Shown: positions 16,350 through 24,877 of the stretch, piece after piece
Numbering within the stretch: the stretch's first letter is position 1
Layout of the letters: every line of letters starts with the position of its first letter
NCBI RefSeq assembly: GCF_014654205.1
Contig: NZ_BNAW01000001.1
Coordinates: 1 to 64,000 of the forward strand
Direction of reading: 5' to 3'
Length of the DNA stretch: 64,000 nucleotides
Origin: Amycolatopsis bullii
GTDB lineage: Bacteria; Actinomycetota; Actinomycetes; Mycobacteriales; Pseudonocardiaceae
Translations under genes and position numbers: made by a program
Notes under the pieces: model-generated
The model's input: the letters and a program-made list of their open reading frames with translations, nothing else
Told to the model about the DNA's origin: nothing
Database searches by the model: none

Positions 16350-18086
16350 ATGGCGCTGACAACGACCGGCACCACCGCGGGGGAGAGTGCCGCGGCGACC
16401 AACGGCGCCGAGCCCGCGCCCGCCGAGATCTCAGGTGGTCACCTCGTGGCCAAGGCGCTGAAGGCCGAAGGGGTCGACACGATCTTCACCCTGTGCGGCG
16501 GCCACATCATCGACATCTACGACGGCTGCGTCGACGAAGGCATCGAGGTCATCGACGTCCGCCACGAACAGGTCGCGGCGCACGCGGCCGACGGCTACGC
16601 GCGGATCACCGGCAAGCCCGGCTGCGCGGTGGTCACCGCCGGGCCGGGCACCACCGACGCCGTCACCGGGGTGGCGAACGCGCTGCGCGCGGAAAGCCCG
16701 ATGCTGCTGATCGGCGGCCAGGGCGCGCTGACCCAGCACAAGATGGGGTCCCTGCAGGACCTCCCGCACGTGGACATGATGACGCCGATCACCAAGTTCG
16801 CCGCCACCGTCCCGCACACCGCCCGTGTCGCCGACCTGGTGAGCATGGCGTTCCGCGAGGCCTACGCGGGTGCGCCGGGACCGTCCTTCCTGGAGATCCC
16901 GCGGGACGTCCTCGACGCGCGCGTGCCGCTGCAGAACGCCCGGATCCCCGAAGCCGGCCGCTACCGGGCGTCGACGAAGAACGCGGGCGACCCCGCGGAC
17001 GTCGAGAAGCTCGCCGACCTGCTGGTGCACGCCAAGAAGCCGGCCATCCTGCTCGGCAGCCAGGTCTGGACCACCCGGGCCACCGGCCCGGCGACCGAGC
17101 TCGTCCGGACGCTGAACATCCCGGCGTACATGAACGGCGCCGGCCGCGGCACGCTGCCGCCGGGCGACCCGCACCACTTCCAGCTCTCGCGCCGGTACGC
17201 CTTCGACAACGCCGACGTCATCGTCATCGTCGGCACGCCGTTCGACTTCCGGATGGGCTACGGCAAGCGGCTGTCGAAGGACGCCACCGTCGTCCAGATC
17301 GACCTCGACTACCGCACGGTCGGCAAGAACCGCGACATCGACCTCGGCATCGTCGGTGACGCCGGGCAGGTCCTCGCCGCCGTCGCCGAGGCCGCGTCCG
17401 GCCGCACCGACAACGGCGCCACCGGCCGCAAGGCGTGGCTCGAAGAACTCCAGGCCGCGGAGGAAAAGGCGAAGCGGAAGCGGCTGCCGCTGCAGCACTC
17501 CGACGCGCGCCCGATCCACCCGTACCGGCTGGTGCACGAGATCAACGAGTTCCTCACCGAGGAGTCGATCTACATCGGGGACGGCGGCGACATCGTCACC
17601 TTCTCCGGCCAGGTCGTCCAGCCGAAGTCACCCGGCCACTGGATGGACCCCGGCCCGCTCGGGACGCTCGGCGTCGGCATCCCGTTCGTCCTGGCCGCCA
17701 AGCACGCGCGCCCGGACAAGGAGGTCGTGGCCCTCTTCGGCGATGGTGCCTTCAGCCTCACCGGCTGGGACTTCGAGACGCTCGTGCGGTTCAACCTGCC
17801 GTTCGTCGGCATCGTCGGCAACAACTCCTCGATGAACCAGATCCGCTACGGCCAGGCCGCGAAGTACGGCCTGCCGCGCGAGCGCGTCGGCAACACCCTC
17901 GGCGACGTCCGCTACGACGAGTTCGCGCGGATGCTCGGCGGCTACGGCGAAGAAGTCCGCGACCCCGCCGACATCGGGCCGGCGCTGCTGCGGGCGCGCG
18001 AGTCCGGCCTGCCGTCGCTGATCAACGTCTGGGTCGATCCCGACGTGTACGCCCCCGGAACCATGAACCAGACCATGTACAAGTGA
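16350..18086 (+). CDS. ThDP-dependent decarboxylase, probable oxalyl-CoA decarboxylase (or 2-hydroxyacyl-CoA lyase-like)
   Basis: 578 residues with the three-domain layout of ThDP enzymes. RHEQ near residue 71-74 gives the cofactor-activating Glu73; GDGAFSLTG followed by GNNSSMN is the ThDP/Mg site. Context (immediately upstream of frc) implies oxalyl-CoA to formyl-CoA + CO2. However the segment after GGQGALTQ reads [12 protein letters not shown], closer to 2-hydroxyacyl-CoA lyases and acetolactate synthases than to Oxalobacter Oxc, where a Tyr-Glu pair acts in the active site. A 27-residue Ala/Thr-rich N-terminal extension is unusual. Start at 16350 is set by AGAGGAG six bases upstream. Role by context: strong; by sequence: moderate. 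Confidence 0.72.
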   Translation: MALTTTGTTAGESAAATNGAEPAPAEISGGHLVAKALKAEGVDTIFTLCGGHIIDIYDGCVDEGIEVIDVRHEQVAAHAADGYARITGKPGCAVVTAGPGTTDAVTGVANALRAESPMLLIGGQGALTQHKMGSLQDLPHVDMMTPITKFAATVPHTARVADLVSMAFREAYAGAPGPSFLEIPRDVLDARVPLQNARIPEAGRYRASTKNAGDPADVEKLADLLVHAKKPAILLGSQVWTTRATGPATELVRTLNIPAYMNGAGRGTLPPGDPHHFQLSRRYAFDNADVIVIVGTPFDFRMGYGKRLSKDATVVQIDLDYRTVGKNRDIDLGIVGDAGQVLAAVAEAASGRTDNGATGRKAWLEELQAAEEKAKRKRLPLQHSDARPIHPYRLVHEINEFLTEESIYIGDGGDIVTFSGQVVQPKSPGHWMDPGPLGTLGVGIPFVLAAKHARPDKEVVALFGDGAFSLTGWDFETLVRFNLPFVGIVGNNSSMNQIRYGQAAKYGLPRERVGNTLGDVRYDEFARMLGGYGEEVRDPADIGPALLRARESGLPSLINVWVDPDVYAPGTMNQTMYK

Positions 18087-18100
18087 GCGGAGGCCAAGGC

Positions 18101-19330
18101 ATGGGTAAGGCACTGGAGGGCGTCCGCGTCCTCGACATGACGCACGTGCAGTCCGGTCCGTCGTCGACGCAGCTGCTGGCCTGGCTCGGCGCGGACGTGA
18201 TCAAGCTCGAAACGCCGGGCCGCGGCGACATCACCCGTGGGCAGCTGCGCGACCTGCCCGGCGTGGACAGCCTCTACTTCACGATGCTGAACGCCAACAA
18301 GCGCAGCATCACGCTCAACATGAAGAGCGCCGAGGGCAAGGAGGTCTTCGAGCGGCTCGTGTCCGGAGTGGACGTCCTGGTGGAGAACTTCGGCCCGGGC
18401 GTGGTCGACCGGTTCGGCTACCCGTGGGAGAAACTGGCCGCGCTCAACCCGCGGCTGGTCTACGCCTCGATCAAGGGGTTCGGCCCCGGCCGGTACGCCG
18501 ACTTCAAAGCTTACGAAGTGGTCGCGCAGGCGATGGGCGGCGCGATGAGCACCACCGGCTTCGAGGACGGGCCGCCGACCGCGACCGGCGCGCAGATCGG
18601 CGACTCCGGCACCGGCATCCACCTGGTGGCCGCCATCCTCGCCGCGCTGTACCAGCGGACCTCCACCGGCCGCGGCCAGCGCGTCCAGGTCGCCATGCAG
18701 GACGCCGTGCTCAACCTGTGCCGCGTCAAGCTGCGCGACCAGCAGCGGCTGGCCCACGGTGCGCTGGGGGAGTACCCGAACGACCAGTTCGGCGACGAGG
18801 TCCCGCGCTCGGGCAACGCCTCCGGCGGCGGCCAGCCCGGCTGGGCGGTGAAGTGCGCGCCCGGCGGGCCGAACGACTACATCTACGTGATCGTCCAGCC
18901 ACCCGGCTGGGCACCCCTCGCCCGGCTGATCGGCAAGGCGGAGCTGGCCGACGACCCGGCCTGGGCCACCCCCGAGGTCCGACTGTCCAAACTGGACAAG
19001 ATGTTCGCGCTCGTCGAGGAGTGGACCGAGAAGCACACCAAGTGGGAAGTGATGGAAAAGCTCAACGCCCACAACATCCCGTGCGGCCCGATCCTGTCCA
19101 CGAAGGAGCTGATCGAGGACGAGACCCTGGCCGAACTCGGCTCGGTCGTCGAGGTCCCGCATCCCGAGCGTGGCAGTTTCAAGACCGTCGGCTGCCCGCT
19201 CAAGCTGTCCGACTCGCCGGTGGAGATCGAACGGTCGCCGCTGCTGGGCGAGCACAACGACGAGGTACTGACCGAACTCGGCTACAGCGAAGCGGAACTC
19301 GAGAAGTTCCGCGCGGCGGGGGTGATCTGA
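18101..19330 (+). CDS. frc: Formyl-CoA:oxalate CoA-transferase
   Basis: 409 residues, class III CoA-transferase. It follows the E. coli YfdW sequence closely: [22 protein letters not shown] at the start, [23 protein letters not shown]-like stretch, and [18 protein letters not shown]. Asp168 in IGDSGTGIH corresponds to the catalytic Asp169 that forms acyl-anhydrides; SGGGQPG at about 241-247 is the flexible glycine loop. Reaction: formyl-CoA + oxalate to oxalyl-CoA + formate (succinyl-CoA can also donate in some members). GGAGG lies seven bases upstream, 14 bases after the decarboxylase. This is the firmest evidence that the block is for oxalate. Confidence 0.93.
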   Translation: MGKALEGVRVLDMTHVQSGPSSTQLLAWLGADVIKLETPGRGDITRGQLRDLPGVDSLYFTMLNANKRSITLNMKSAEGKEVFERLVSGVDVLVENFGPGVVDRFGYPWEKLAALNPRLVYASIKGFGPGRYADFKAYEVVAQAMGGAMSTTGFEDGPPTATGAQIGDSGTGIHLVAAILAALYQRTSTGRGQRVQVAMQDAVLNLCRVKLRDQQRLAHGALGEYPNDQFGDEVPRSGNASGGGQPGWAVKCAPGGPNDYIYVIVQPPGWAPLARLIGKAELADDPAWATPEVRLSKLDKMFALVEEWTEKHTKWEVMEKLNAHNIPCGPILSTKELIEDETLAELGSVVEVPHPERGSFKTVGCPLKLSDSPVEIERSPLLGEHNDEVLTELGYSEAELEKFRAAGVI

Positions 19331-19331
19331 C

Positions 19332-21458
19332 GTGGCGGATCGCGCGGCGGTCGAAAGGATCCTGGCGCAGGCGGCGGCCGAGGGCCGGTCCTCGCTGACC
19401 GCGCCCGAGGGGCGTGCGGTCTGCGAGGCCTACAGCATCCCGACGCCGGCCGAGCGGCTGGCGACGACGGCCGAGGAGGCCGTGGCAAACGCCGAGGCCA
19501 TCGGGCTGCCGGTGGTGCTCAAGATCGTCTCGCCCGACATCCTGCACAAGACCGAGGCCGGCGGCGTCCTCGTCGGACTCCGGGACGCCGAAGCGGTCAA
19601 AGCCGGCTTCGCGCAGATCATCGACAGCGCGAAAGCCTACGACGCCGAAGCGCGGATCCTCGGCATTCAGGTGCAGCAGATGCTCACCGAGGGCCAGGAG
19701 GTGATCATCGGGTCCGTCACCGACCCGACCTTCGGCAAGATCGTCGCGTTCGGCCTCGGCGGTGTGCTCGTGGAGGTGCTCAAGGACGTCACCTTCCGGC
19801 TCGCGCCGACGTCCGCCGAAGAAGCCCGGTCGATGATCGACGGTATCCAAGCCGCCGAAATCCTCCGCGGCGTCCGTGGCGCGGAACCGGTCGACCGGGA
19901 CGCCCTCGCGGCGGTGATCACCGGCCTCGGCGAGCTGGTCACCGACTTCCCGCAGCTGTCCGAAGTGGACCTCAACCCGGTGCTCGCCACACCACGCGGG
20001 GCGACCGCGGTCGACGTCCGGATCCTGGTCGACCCGGACGCGGCGACCCAGCCGCACCGGTTCACCCAGGAGGAGATCCTCGCGTCGATGAACCGGATCA
20101 TGAAGCCGGCGTCGGTGGCGGTGATCGGGGCGTCGGCCGAAGCCGGGAAGATCGGCAACTCGGTGATGAAGAACCTGGTCAACGGCGGGTACGCGGGGGA
20201 GATCCACCCGATCAACCCCAAGGCCGCCGAGATCCTCGACCGCAAGGCCCACCCGAGCATCACCGACGTGCCCGGCGACGTCGACGTCGCCGTGTTCGCC
20301 ATCCCGGCCAAGTTCGTCCCCGCGGCGCTCGAGGAGGCCGGGAAGAAGGGCGTGGCGGGGGCGATCCTCATCCCGTCCGGCTTCGGCGAGACCGGCAACA
20401 TCGAGCTGCAGGACCAGGTCGTCGCGATCGCTCGCAAGCACGGCGTGCGCATCCTCGGGCCGAACATCTACGGCTACTACTACACGCCGGAGAACCTGTC
20501 GGCGACGTTCTGCACCCCGTACGACGTCAAGGGCGGCGTGGCCCTGTCGTCGCAGAGCGGCGGCATCGGGATGGCGATCCTCGGCTTCAGCCGCTCGGCG
20601 AAGATGGGTGTCTCCTCGATCGTCGGCGTCGGCAACAAGGCCGACATCGACGAGGACGACCTGCTCACCTTCTTCGAGCAGGACGACAACACCGAGCTCG
20701 TCGCCATGCACCTGGAGGACCTCAAGGACGGGCGCGCATTCGCGGAGACGGCGAAGCGGGTCTCGCGGCGCAAGCCGGTCGTGGTGCTGAAGGCCGGCCG
20801 GACGTCCCAGGGCGCCAAGGCGGCGAGCTCGCACACCGGCGCGCTGGCCGGCAACGACAAGGTCTACGACGACATCCTCCGCCAGAGCGGCGTGATCCGG
20901 GCGCCCGGGCTGAACGACATGCTCGAGTACGCCCGGGGAATCCCGCTGCTGCCCACGCCGCAGGGCGAGAACGTCGTCATCATCACCGGCGCCGGTGGCT
21001 CGGGTGTGCTGCTCTCGGACGCCTGCGTCGACCACGGCCTCGACCTGATGACGATCCCGCCGGACCTCGACACGGCGTTCCGGAAGTTCATCCCGCCGTT
21101 CGGCGCGGCCGGCAACCCGGTGGACATCACCGGCGGCGAACCGCCCTCGACCTACCGCAACACGATCGCGCTGGGCCTCGAGGACGACCGCATCCACGCC
21201 CTGATCCTGGGTTACTGGCACACCATCGTCACCCCGCCGATGGTGTTCGCGGAGCTGGTCTCCGAAGTGGTCGAGGAGTACCGCGCGAAGGGCATCCACA
21301 AGCCCGTCGTCGCGTCGCTGTCAGGCGACGTCGAAGTCGAGGAGGCCAGCGACCACCTCTACGACCACGGTGTCGTCGCCTACCCGTACACGACCGAGAA
21401 GCCCGTGGCCGTGCTCGGCGCGAAGTACCGCTGGGCCCGGGCCGCGGGCCTGCTCTGA
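19332..21458 (+). CDS. ADP-forming acyl-CoA synthetase (acetate--CoA ligase family), ATP-grasp domain first
   Basis: 708 residues. The N-terminal third (about 1-235) is an ATP-grasp domain (VVLKIVSPDILHKTEAGGV and GSVTDPTFGKIVAFGLGGV). The rest is CoA-binding (ASVAVIGASAEAGKIGNSV) plus succinyl-CoA-ligase-like domains (ALSSQSGGIG, SSHTGALAGNDKVYD with the likely phospho-His, TGAGGSGVLLSD). This beta-then-alpha order is the reverse of the common alpha-beta fusions such as Pat/Acd. The start GTG follows the frc stop by one base, so it is translationally coupled. A role in ATP-dependent activation of oxalate or formate, or in recovering CoA-bond energy, is inferred from the operon only. Confidence 0.8.
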   Translation: MADRAAVERILAQAAAEGRSSLTAPEGRAVCEAYSIPTPAERLATTAEEAVANAEAIGLPVVLKIVSPDILHKTEAGGVLVGLRDAEAVKAGFAQIIDSAKAYDAEARILGIQVQQMLTEGQEVIIGSVTDPTFGKIVAFGLGGVLVEVLKDVTFRLAPTSAEEARSMIDGIQAAEILRGVRGAEPVDRDALAAVITGLGELVTDFPQLSEVDLNPVLATPRGATAVDVRILVDPDAATQPHRFTQEEILASMNRIMKPASVAVIGASAEAGKIGNSVMKNLVNGGYAGEIHPINPKAAEILDRKAHPSITDVPGDVDVAVFAIPAKFVPAALEEAGKKGVAGAILIPSGFGETGNIELQDQVVAIARKHGVRILGPNIYGYYYTPENLSATFCTPYDVKGGVALSSQSGGIGMAILGFSRSAKMGVSSIVGVGNKADIDEDDLLTFFEQDDNTELVAMHLEDLKDGRAFAETAKRVSRRKPVVVLKAGRTSQGAKAASSHTGALAGNDKVYDDILRQSGVIRAPGLNDMLEYARGIPLLPTPQGENVVIITGAGGSGVLLSDACVDHGLDLMTIPPDLDTAFRKFIPPFGAAGNPVDITGGEPPSTYRNTIALGLEDDRIHALILGYWHTIVTPPMVFAELVSEVVEEYRAKGIHKPVVASLSGDVEVEEASDHLYDHGVVAYPYTTEKPVAVLGAKYRWARAAGLL

Positions 21459-21561
21459 GCGTCCTCCGCAGGGGCTGGCCCACTCACCAGGAAAGGACGA
21501 AGATCCACCCGCACGACGGCAGCAGAGGGACATGAGTCAACGGTGACGAAAGAGAACTCTT

Positions 21562-22938
21562 ATGACCGCAGCCACGTACCAGGAGATCACTGACGAGAAC
21601 GGGAGAGTTTACCGGGTAGGCGAGTCCCCGCAGGCCATCATGGGGCGCTCACGCAGCTGGATGGTCTGGCTGCCCTGGATCGCCATGATGGCCGTCAGCG
21701 TGTTCGAATACGGCTGGGGCGCCGTCGAAGGCACGCTGGAGGAAAAGTACGGCTGGTCGCTGTCGGACGCGTTCTGGCTGGCGAGCATCTGGGCGGTGTT
21801 CCAGGCCGGGGTGGCCTTCCCGGCCGGCCGGCTCCGGGAGAAGAACATCGTGTCGGCGAAGACGGCCATGCTGACCGGCGCGGTGTGCAGCGGCATCGGC
21901 TACTTCACCATCGCCCACAGCGGCAATCTGACGCTGGCGTTCATCGGGTACTCGGTCCTCGGCGGCACCGGCGCCGGGCTCGTGTACGCGACCTGCATCA
22001 ACATGGTCGGCAAGTGGTACCCGGAGAAGCGCGGCGCGCGGACCGGGTTCGTCAACGGCGGGTTCGCCTACGGCTCGGTGCCGTTCATCTACCTGTTCAG
22101 CGCGTTCCTCGGGCACGAGAACGTCACCGGGGTGCTCGACGGCATCGGCCTGTACATGCTGGTCGTCGTCGGGGTTTGCGGGTTCCTGTTCAAGGACCCG
22201 CCGAAGAGCTGGTGGCCGAAGGAGGTCGACCCGCTGACCTGGGCCAAGGGCAAGGTCGGGGTCAAGACGCTCGCCAAGAACCCGCCGGCGGTCCGCCAGT
22301 TCACGCCGGTGGAGGCGATCCGGACCGGCATGCTCCCGCTGATGTGGGTGTGCTTGGTGATCATCGGCGGGGTCTCGCTGTTCGGCATCAACTTCCAGGT
22401 GCCGTTCGCCAAGGAGAGTCACTTCGGCGCGTTCGTCGCCGCTTCCTCGGCCGGCGTGCTGGCCATCGTGAACGGCACCGGCCGCGCGGTCGTCGGCTGG
22501 GCGTCGGACAAGATCGGGCGGCGGCAGACGCTGACGCTGGTGCTGGTGATCGCGGCCGGCGCGCAGTTCGGTGTGCTGTACGCCGGGAACACGCACAACC
22601 TGGTGTTGTTCATGGTGTTCGCGTTTCTGACCGGGTTCGGCGGTGGTGCGTTCTACCCGCTGTTCGCCGCGCTCGTGCCGGACTACTTCGGCGAGAACAA
22701 CAACGCGTCGAACTACGGCCTGGTCTACAGCGCGAAACTGGTCGGTGGCGTCGGCGGCGGCGGACTCGCCGCCGGGGTCATCAGCGCGTGGGGCTACACC
22801 GGCGCGTACATCCTCGCCGGGTGCATCGCGCTCCTGTCCGCGGTGCTGACGCTGTTCCTGCGCCAGCCGGGCCGGCCGCGGCACCAGCTCGCCGAAACCG
22901 AGCTGGTGCCGCGACCCTCCGCCGCTGCGGGCGGCTGA
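21562..22938 (+). CDS. MFS transporter, oxalate/formate antiporter (OFA) family, copy 2
   Basis: 458 residues, about 12 transmembrane helices. The N-terminus ENGRVYRVGES and MGRSRSWMVWLPWI parallels copy 1 at 11147; SVLGGTGAGLVYATCINMVGKWYPEKRG is a typical OFA segment including the conserved loop between helices. A 103-base gap separates it from the acyl-CoA synthetase; no clear promoter is seen in it, so it is probably the last gene of the oxc-frc operon. It is the better candidate for oxalate uptake because it sits with the catabolic genes; copy 1 could export or import formate. Confidence 0.85.
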   Translation: MTAATYQEITDENGRVYRVGESPQAIMGRSRSWMVWLPWIAMMAVSVFEYGWGAVEGTLEEKYGWSLSDAFWLASIWAVFQAGVAFPAGRLREKNIVSAKTAMLTGAVCSGIGYFTIAHSGNLTLAFIGYSVLGGTGAGLVYATCINMVGKWYPEKRGARTGFVNGGFAYGSVPFIYLFSAFLGHENVTGVLDGIGLYMLVVVGVCGFLFKDPPKSWWPKEVDPLTWAKGKVGVKTLAKNPPAVRQFTPVEAIRTGMLPLMWVCLVIIGGVSLFGINFQVPFAKESHFGAFVAASSAGVLAIVNGTGRAVVGWASDKIGRRQTLTLVLVIAAGAQFGVLYAGNTHNLVLFMVFAFLTGFGGGAFYPLFAALVPDYFGENNNASNYGLVYSAKLVGGVGGGGLAAGVISAWGYTGAYILAGCIALLSAVLTLFLRQPGRPRHQLAETELVPRPSAAAGG

Positions 22939-22969
22939 TCCGGTTACCCGCTCCCCGGTCCTGCCTCAA

Positions 22970-23707
22970 TCAGGATCGGGGAGCCTCCGGACGTTCGTGG
23001 TAGGCCTGGCGGGTCCGTTCGGTGTGTTTCGCCATGATCTGTTCGGCGGCCTCGGTGTCCCCGTCGGAAATCGCGCGGATCAGCTCGTCGTGCTCGTTCC
23101 ACGCATCCCGCCCGCGGGGCCGGGCGATCGGCGTGTAGTACCAGCGGACCCGGCGGTCGACAAGACCGATCAGCTCCGCGAGCACCGCGTTCCCCGAGAG
23201 TCGCGTGATGAACGCGTGGAGGGCGGCGTTGGCGGCGACCAGGCCTTCGGTGTCCTCGGCGTGCAGCGCCTGGATGCCGGCCTGCTGCAGGTCCCACAAT
23301 TGCCGGACGTCCTCCGGGGTCGCGTTGCCGGCGGCGAGCTTCGCGGAGTGCGTCTCCAGCACGCTGCGGACGCTCAGCAGCTGGTCGGCTTCCTCGTCGG
23401 TGGGCAGGTGGACGAACGCGCCCTGGGCGGGGCGGAGGTCGACCCAGCCTTCGCTCTGCAGCCGCTGCAGTGCTTCCCGGACGGGCTGCCGGCTCACGCC
23501 GAGGTACTCGGCGAGGTCGGCCTCGACCAGGTGCTGGCCGGGTTCGAGGGTCCGGTTGATGATCAGTTCGGCGAGGGCCTCGTAGACGACCTGCCGCAGC
23601 GGCGCGGGCCGTTCGACGCGCTTGGCGGCGGTCGAGCTGAGCGAGCCCTTGGCCGTGCGGCGGCCGGTCGGGCCGCGGTCGGGCAGCGGGGAAGCGGGCT
23701 GGCTCAC
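22970..23707 (-). CDS. GntR-family regulator, FCD subfamily (probable oxalate-regulon repressor)
   Basis: 245 residues. After a 30-residue Pro/Arg-rich tail, the winged HTH (PLRQVVYEALAELIINRTLEPGQ, DLAEYLGVSRQPVREALQRL, GWVDLRPAQGAFV) spans about 35-100. The all-helical FCD ligand domain (about 110-230) includes the metal/ligand residues in NAALHAFITRLSGN and HDELIRAISDGDTEAAEQIM. FCD proteins bind small carboxylates. GAGG lies six bases before the GTG start. Divergent from the panE2-fdh operon. The motif ATACnGyATrCAAT at three promoters of the block is its likely target, making it the local regulator; effector could be oxalate, oxalyl-CoA or formate. Confidence 0.88.
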   Translation of the reverse strand: MSQPASPLPDRGPTGRRTAKGSLSSTAAKRVERPAPLRQVVYEALAELIINRTLEPGQHLVEADLAEYLGVSRQPVREALQRLQSEGWVDLRPAQGAFVHLPTDEEADQLLSVRSVLETHSAKLAAGNATPEDVRQLWDLQQAGIQALHAEDTEGLVAANAALHAFITRLSGNAVLAELIGLVDRRVRWYYTPIARPRGRDAWNEHDELIRAISDGDTEAAEQIMAKHTERTRQAYHERPEAPRS

Positions 23708-23760
23708 GGGACACCTCGAGTCGGGAGGAAGCGGTGATCGGCCATCAGGATACAGGTTTT

Positions 23761-23788
23761 GGTATGCAAAATCCCAGAGTTTGCCGCG
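23761..23788. promoter_or_regulatory. GTATGCAA half-site plus AGTTTGCCGCG element
   Basis: GGTATGCAAA at 23761-23770, then AGTTTGCCGCG at 23778-23788. The same two words, 5 rather than 8 bases apart, follow each other at 16248-16271. Lies 54 bases before the GntR start, so it may serve autoregulation. Confidence 0.5.
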
Positions 23789-23835
23789 CCGGGAGTTTCA
23801 CGCCCTCGCAATCTGGTCTTTGGTGCGGATCCAGG

Positions 23836-23849
23836 ATACTGTATGCAAT
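23836..23849. promoter_or_regulatory. Putative GntR operator 3, before the panE2-fdh operon
   Basis: ATACTGTATGCAAT, 26 bases before the start codon; AAGGAGG lies between. TACTGT inside it can serve as a -10. Confidence 0.7.
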
Positions 23850-23875
23850 CGAGTCCTCGATCAAGGAGGCGCATC

Positions 23876-24865
23876 ATGAAGGTGGCTGTTCTCGGGGCCG
23901 GGGCGATCGGCGCCTACGTCGGGGCCGCGCTGCACCGCGGCGGGACCGAGGTGCACCTCATCGCCCGCCGGGCCCACCTCGCGGCGATGCGCGAGCACGG
24001 CGTCCGCGTGCTCAGCCCGCGCGGTGACTTCACCGCCCACCCGCACGTCACGGACGACCCCGCCGAAGTGGGAGAGGTCGACTTCGTGTTCCTCGGCCTG
24101 AAGGCCAACTCCTACGCCTCGTGCGGCGAACTGCTCGCCCCGCTGCTCGGCCCGGAGACGGCGATCGTCGCCGCGCAGAACGGCATCCCGTGGTGGTACT
24201 TCCACGGCCTGCACGGGCATCCGCTCGAAGGGCAGCGGGTCGAGACCGTCGACCCCGGCGGCTCAGTCACCGCGGTGCTCGAGCTCCGGCGGGCCATCGG
24301 CTGCGTCGTCTACTGCTCGACGGTCATCGAAGAGCCGGGTGTCATCCGGCACCTGGAGGGCACCCGGTTCTCCCTCGGCGAGCCGGACGGCGAGATCTCC
24401 GCGCGCTGCAAGGTGCTCAGCGCGGCGATGATCGCCGGCGGGCTCAAGGCGCCGGTCGAGGTCGACCTGCGCAACGACATCTGGATCAAGCTGATGGGCA
24501 ACGTCGCCTTCAACCCGCTCTCGGCGCTGACCCGGGCGACCATGGCCCAGATGTGCGAGCACGAGGACACCCGCGAGCTCGTCGCCACGATGATGACCGA
24601 GACCCTCGAAATCGCCCGCGCCGCGGGCTGCGATCCGGGGGTCTCGGTGGAAAAGCGCATCGACGGCGCCTGGCGCGTCGGCCACCACAAGACGTCGATG
24701 CTGCAGGACCTGGAAGCCGGCAAACCCCTCGAGATCGACGCCATCATCGGCGCGGTCGTCGAGCTGGCCGGCCTCACCGGCGTGCCCGCACCCGCCCTGC
24801 GGTACGTCCACGCCGCCATCTCCCTGCTCGACCACACCAGCAAAGTCCCCGTCGGGTCGCACTGA
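23876..24865 (+). CDS. Ketopantoate-reductase family oxidoreductase, candidate oxalyl-CoA reductase (PanE2-like)
   Basis: 329 residues. The N-terminal Rossmann fold has GAGAIG at 7-12; RR near residue 31 suits NADP(H). NGIPWWYF near residue 102, the KLMGNVAFNPLSALT segment with the family's catalytic Lys/Asn, and a helical C-terminal domain are typical. True ketopantoate reductases act in pantothenate synthesis, but this gene heads the formate dehydrogenase operon under the oxalate operator. In Methylorubrum extorquens a ketopantoate-reductase homologue, PanE2, reduces oxalyl-CoA to glyoxylate in oxalate assimilation. By analogy this gene would feed the gcl-glxR-glycerate-kinase genes 10-20 kb downstream. 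Family certain, function inferred. Confidence 0.8.
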   Translation: MKVAVLGAGAIGAYVGAALHRGGTEVHLIARRAHLAAMREHGVRVLSPRGDFTAHPHVTDDPAEVGEVDFVFLGLKANSYASCGELLAPLLGPETAIVAAQNGIPWWYFHGLHGHPLEGQRVETVDPGGSVTAVLELRRAIGCVVYCSTVIEEPGVIRHLEGTRFSLGEPDGEISARCKVLSAAMIAGGLKAPVEVDLRNDIWIKLMGNVAFNPLSALTRATMAQMCEHEDTRELVATMMTETLEIARAAGCDPGVSVEKRIDGAWRVGHHKTSMLQDLEAGKPLEIDAIIGAVVELAGLTGVPAPALRYVHAAISLLDHTSKVPVGSH

Positions 24866-24877
24866 CCGGAGGTCCCC

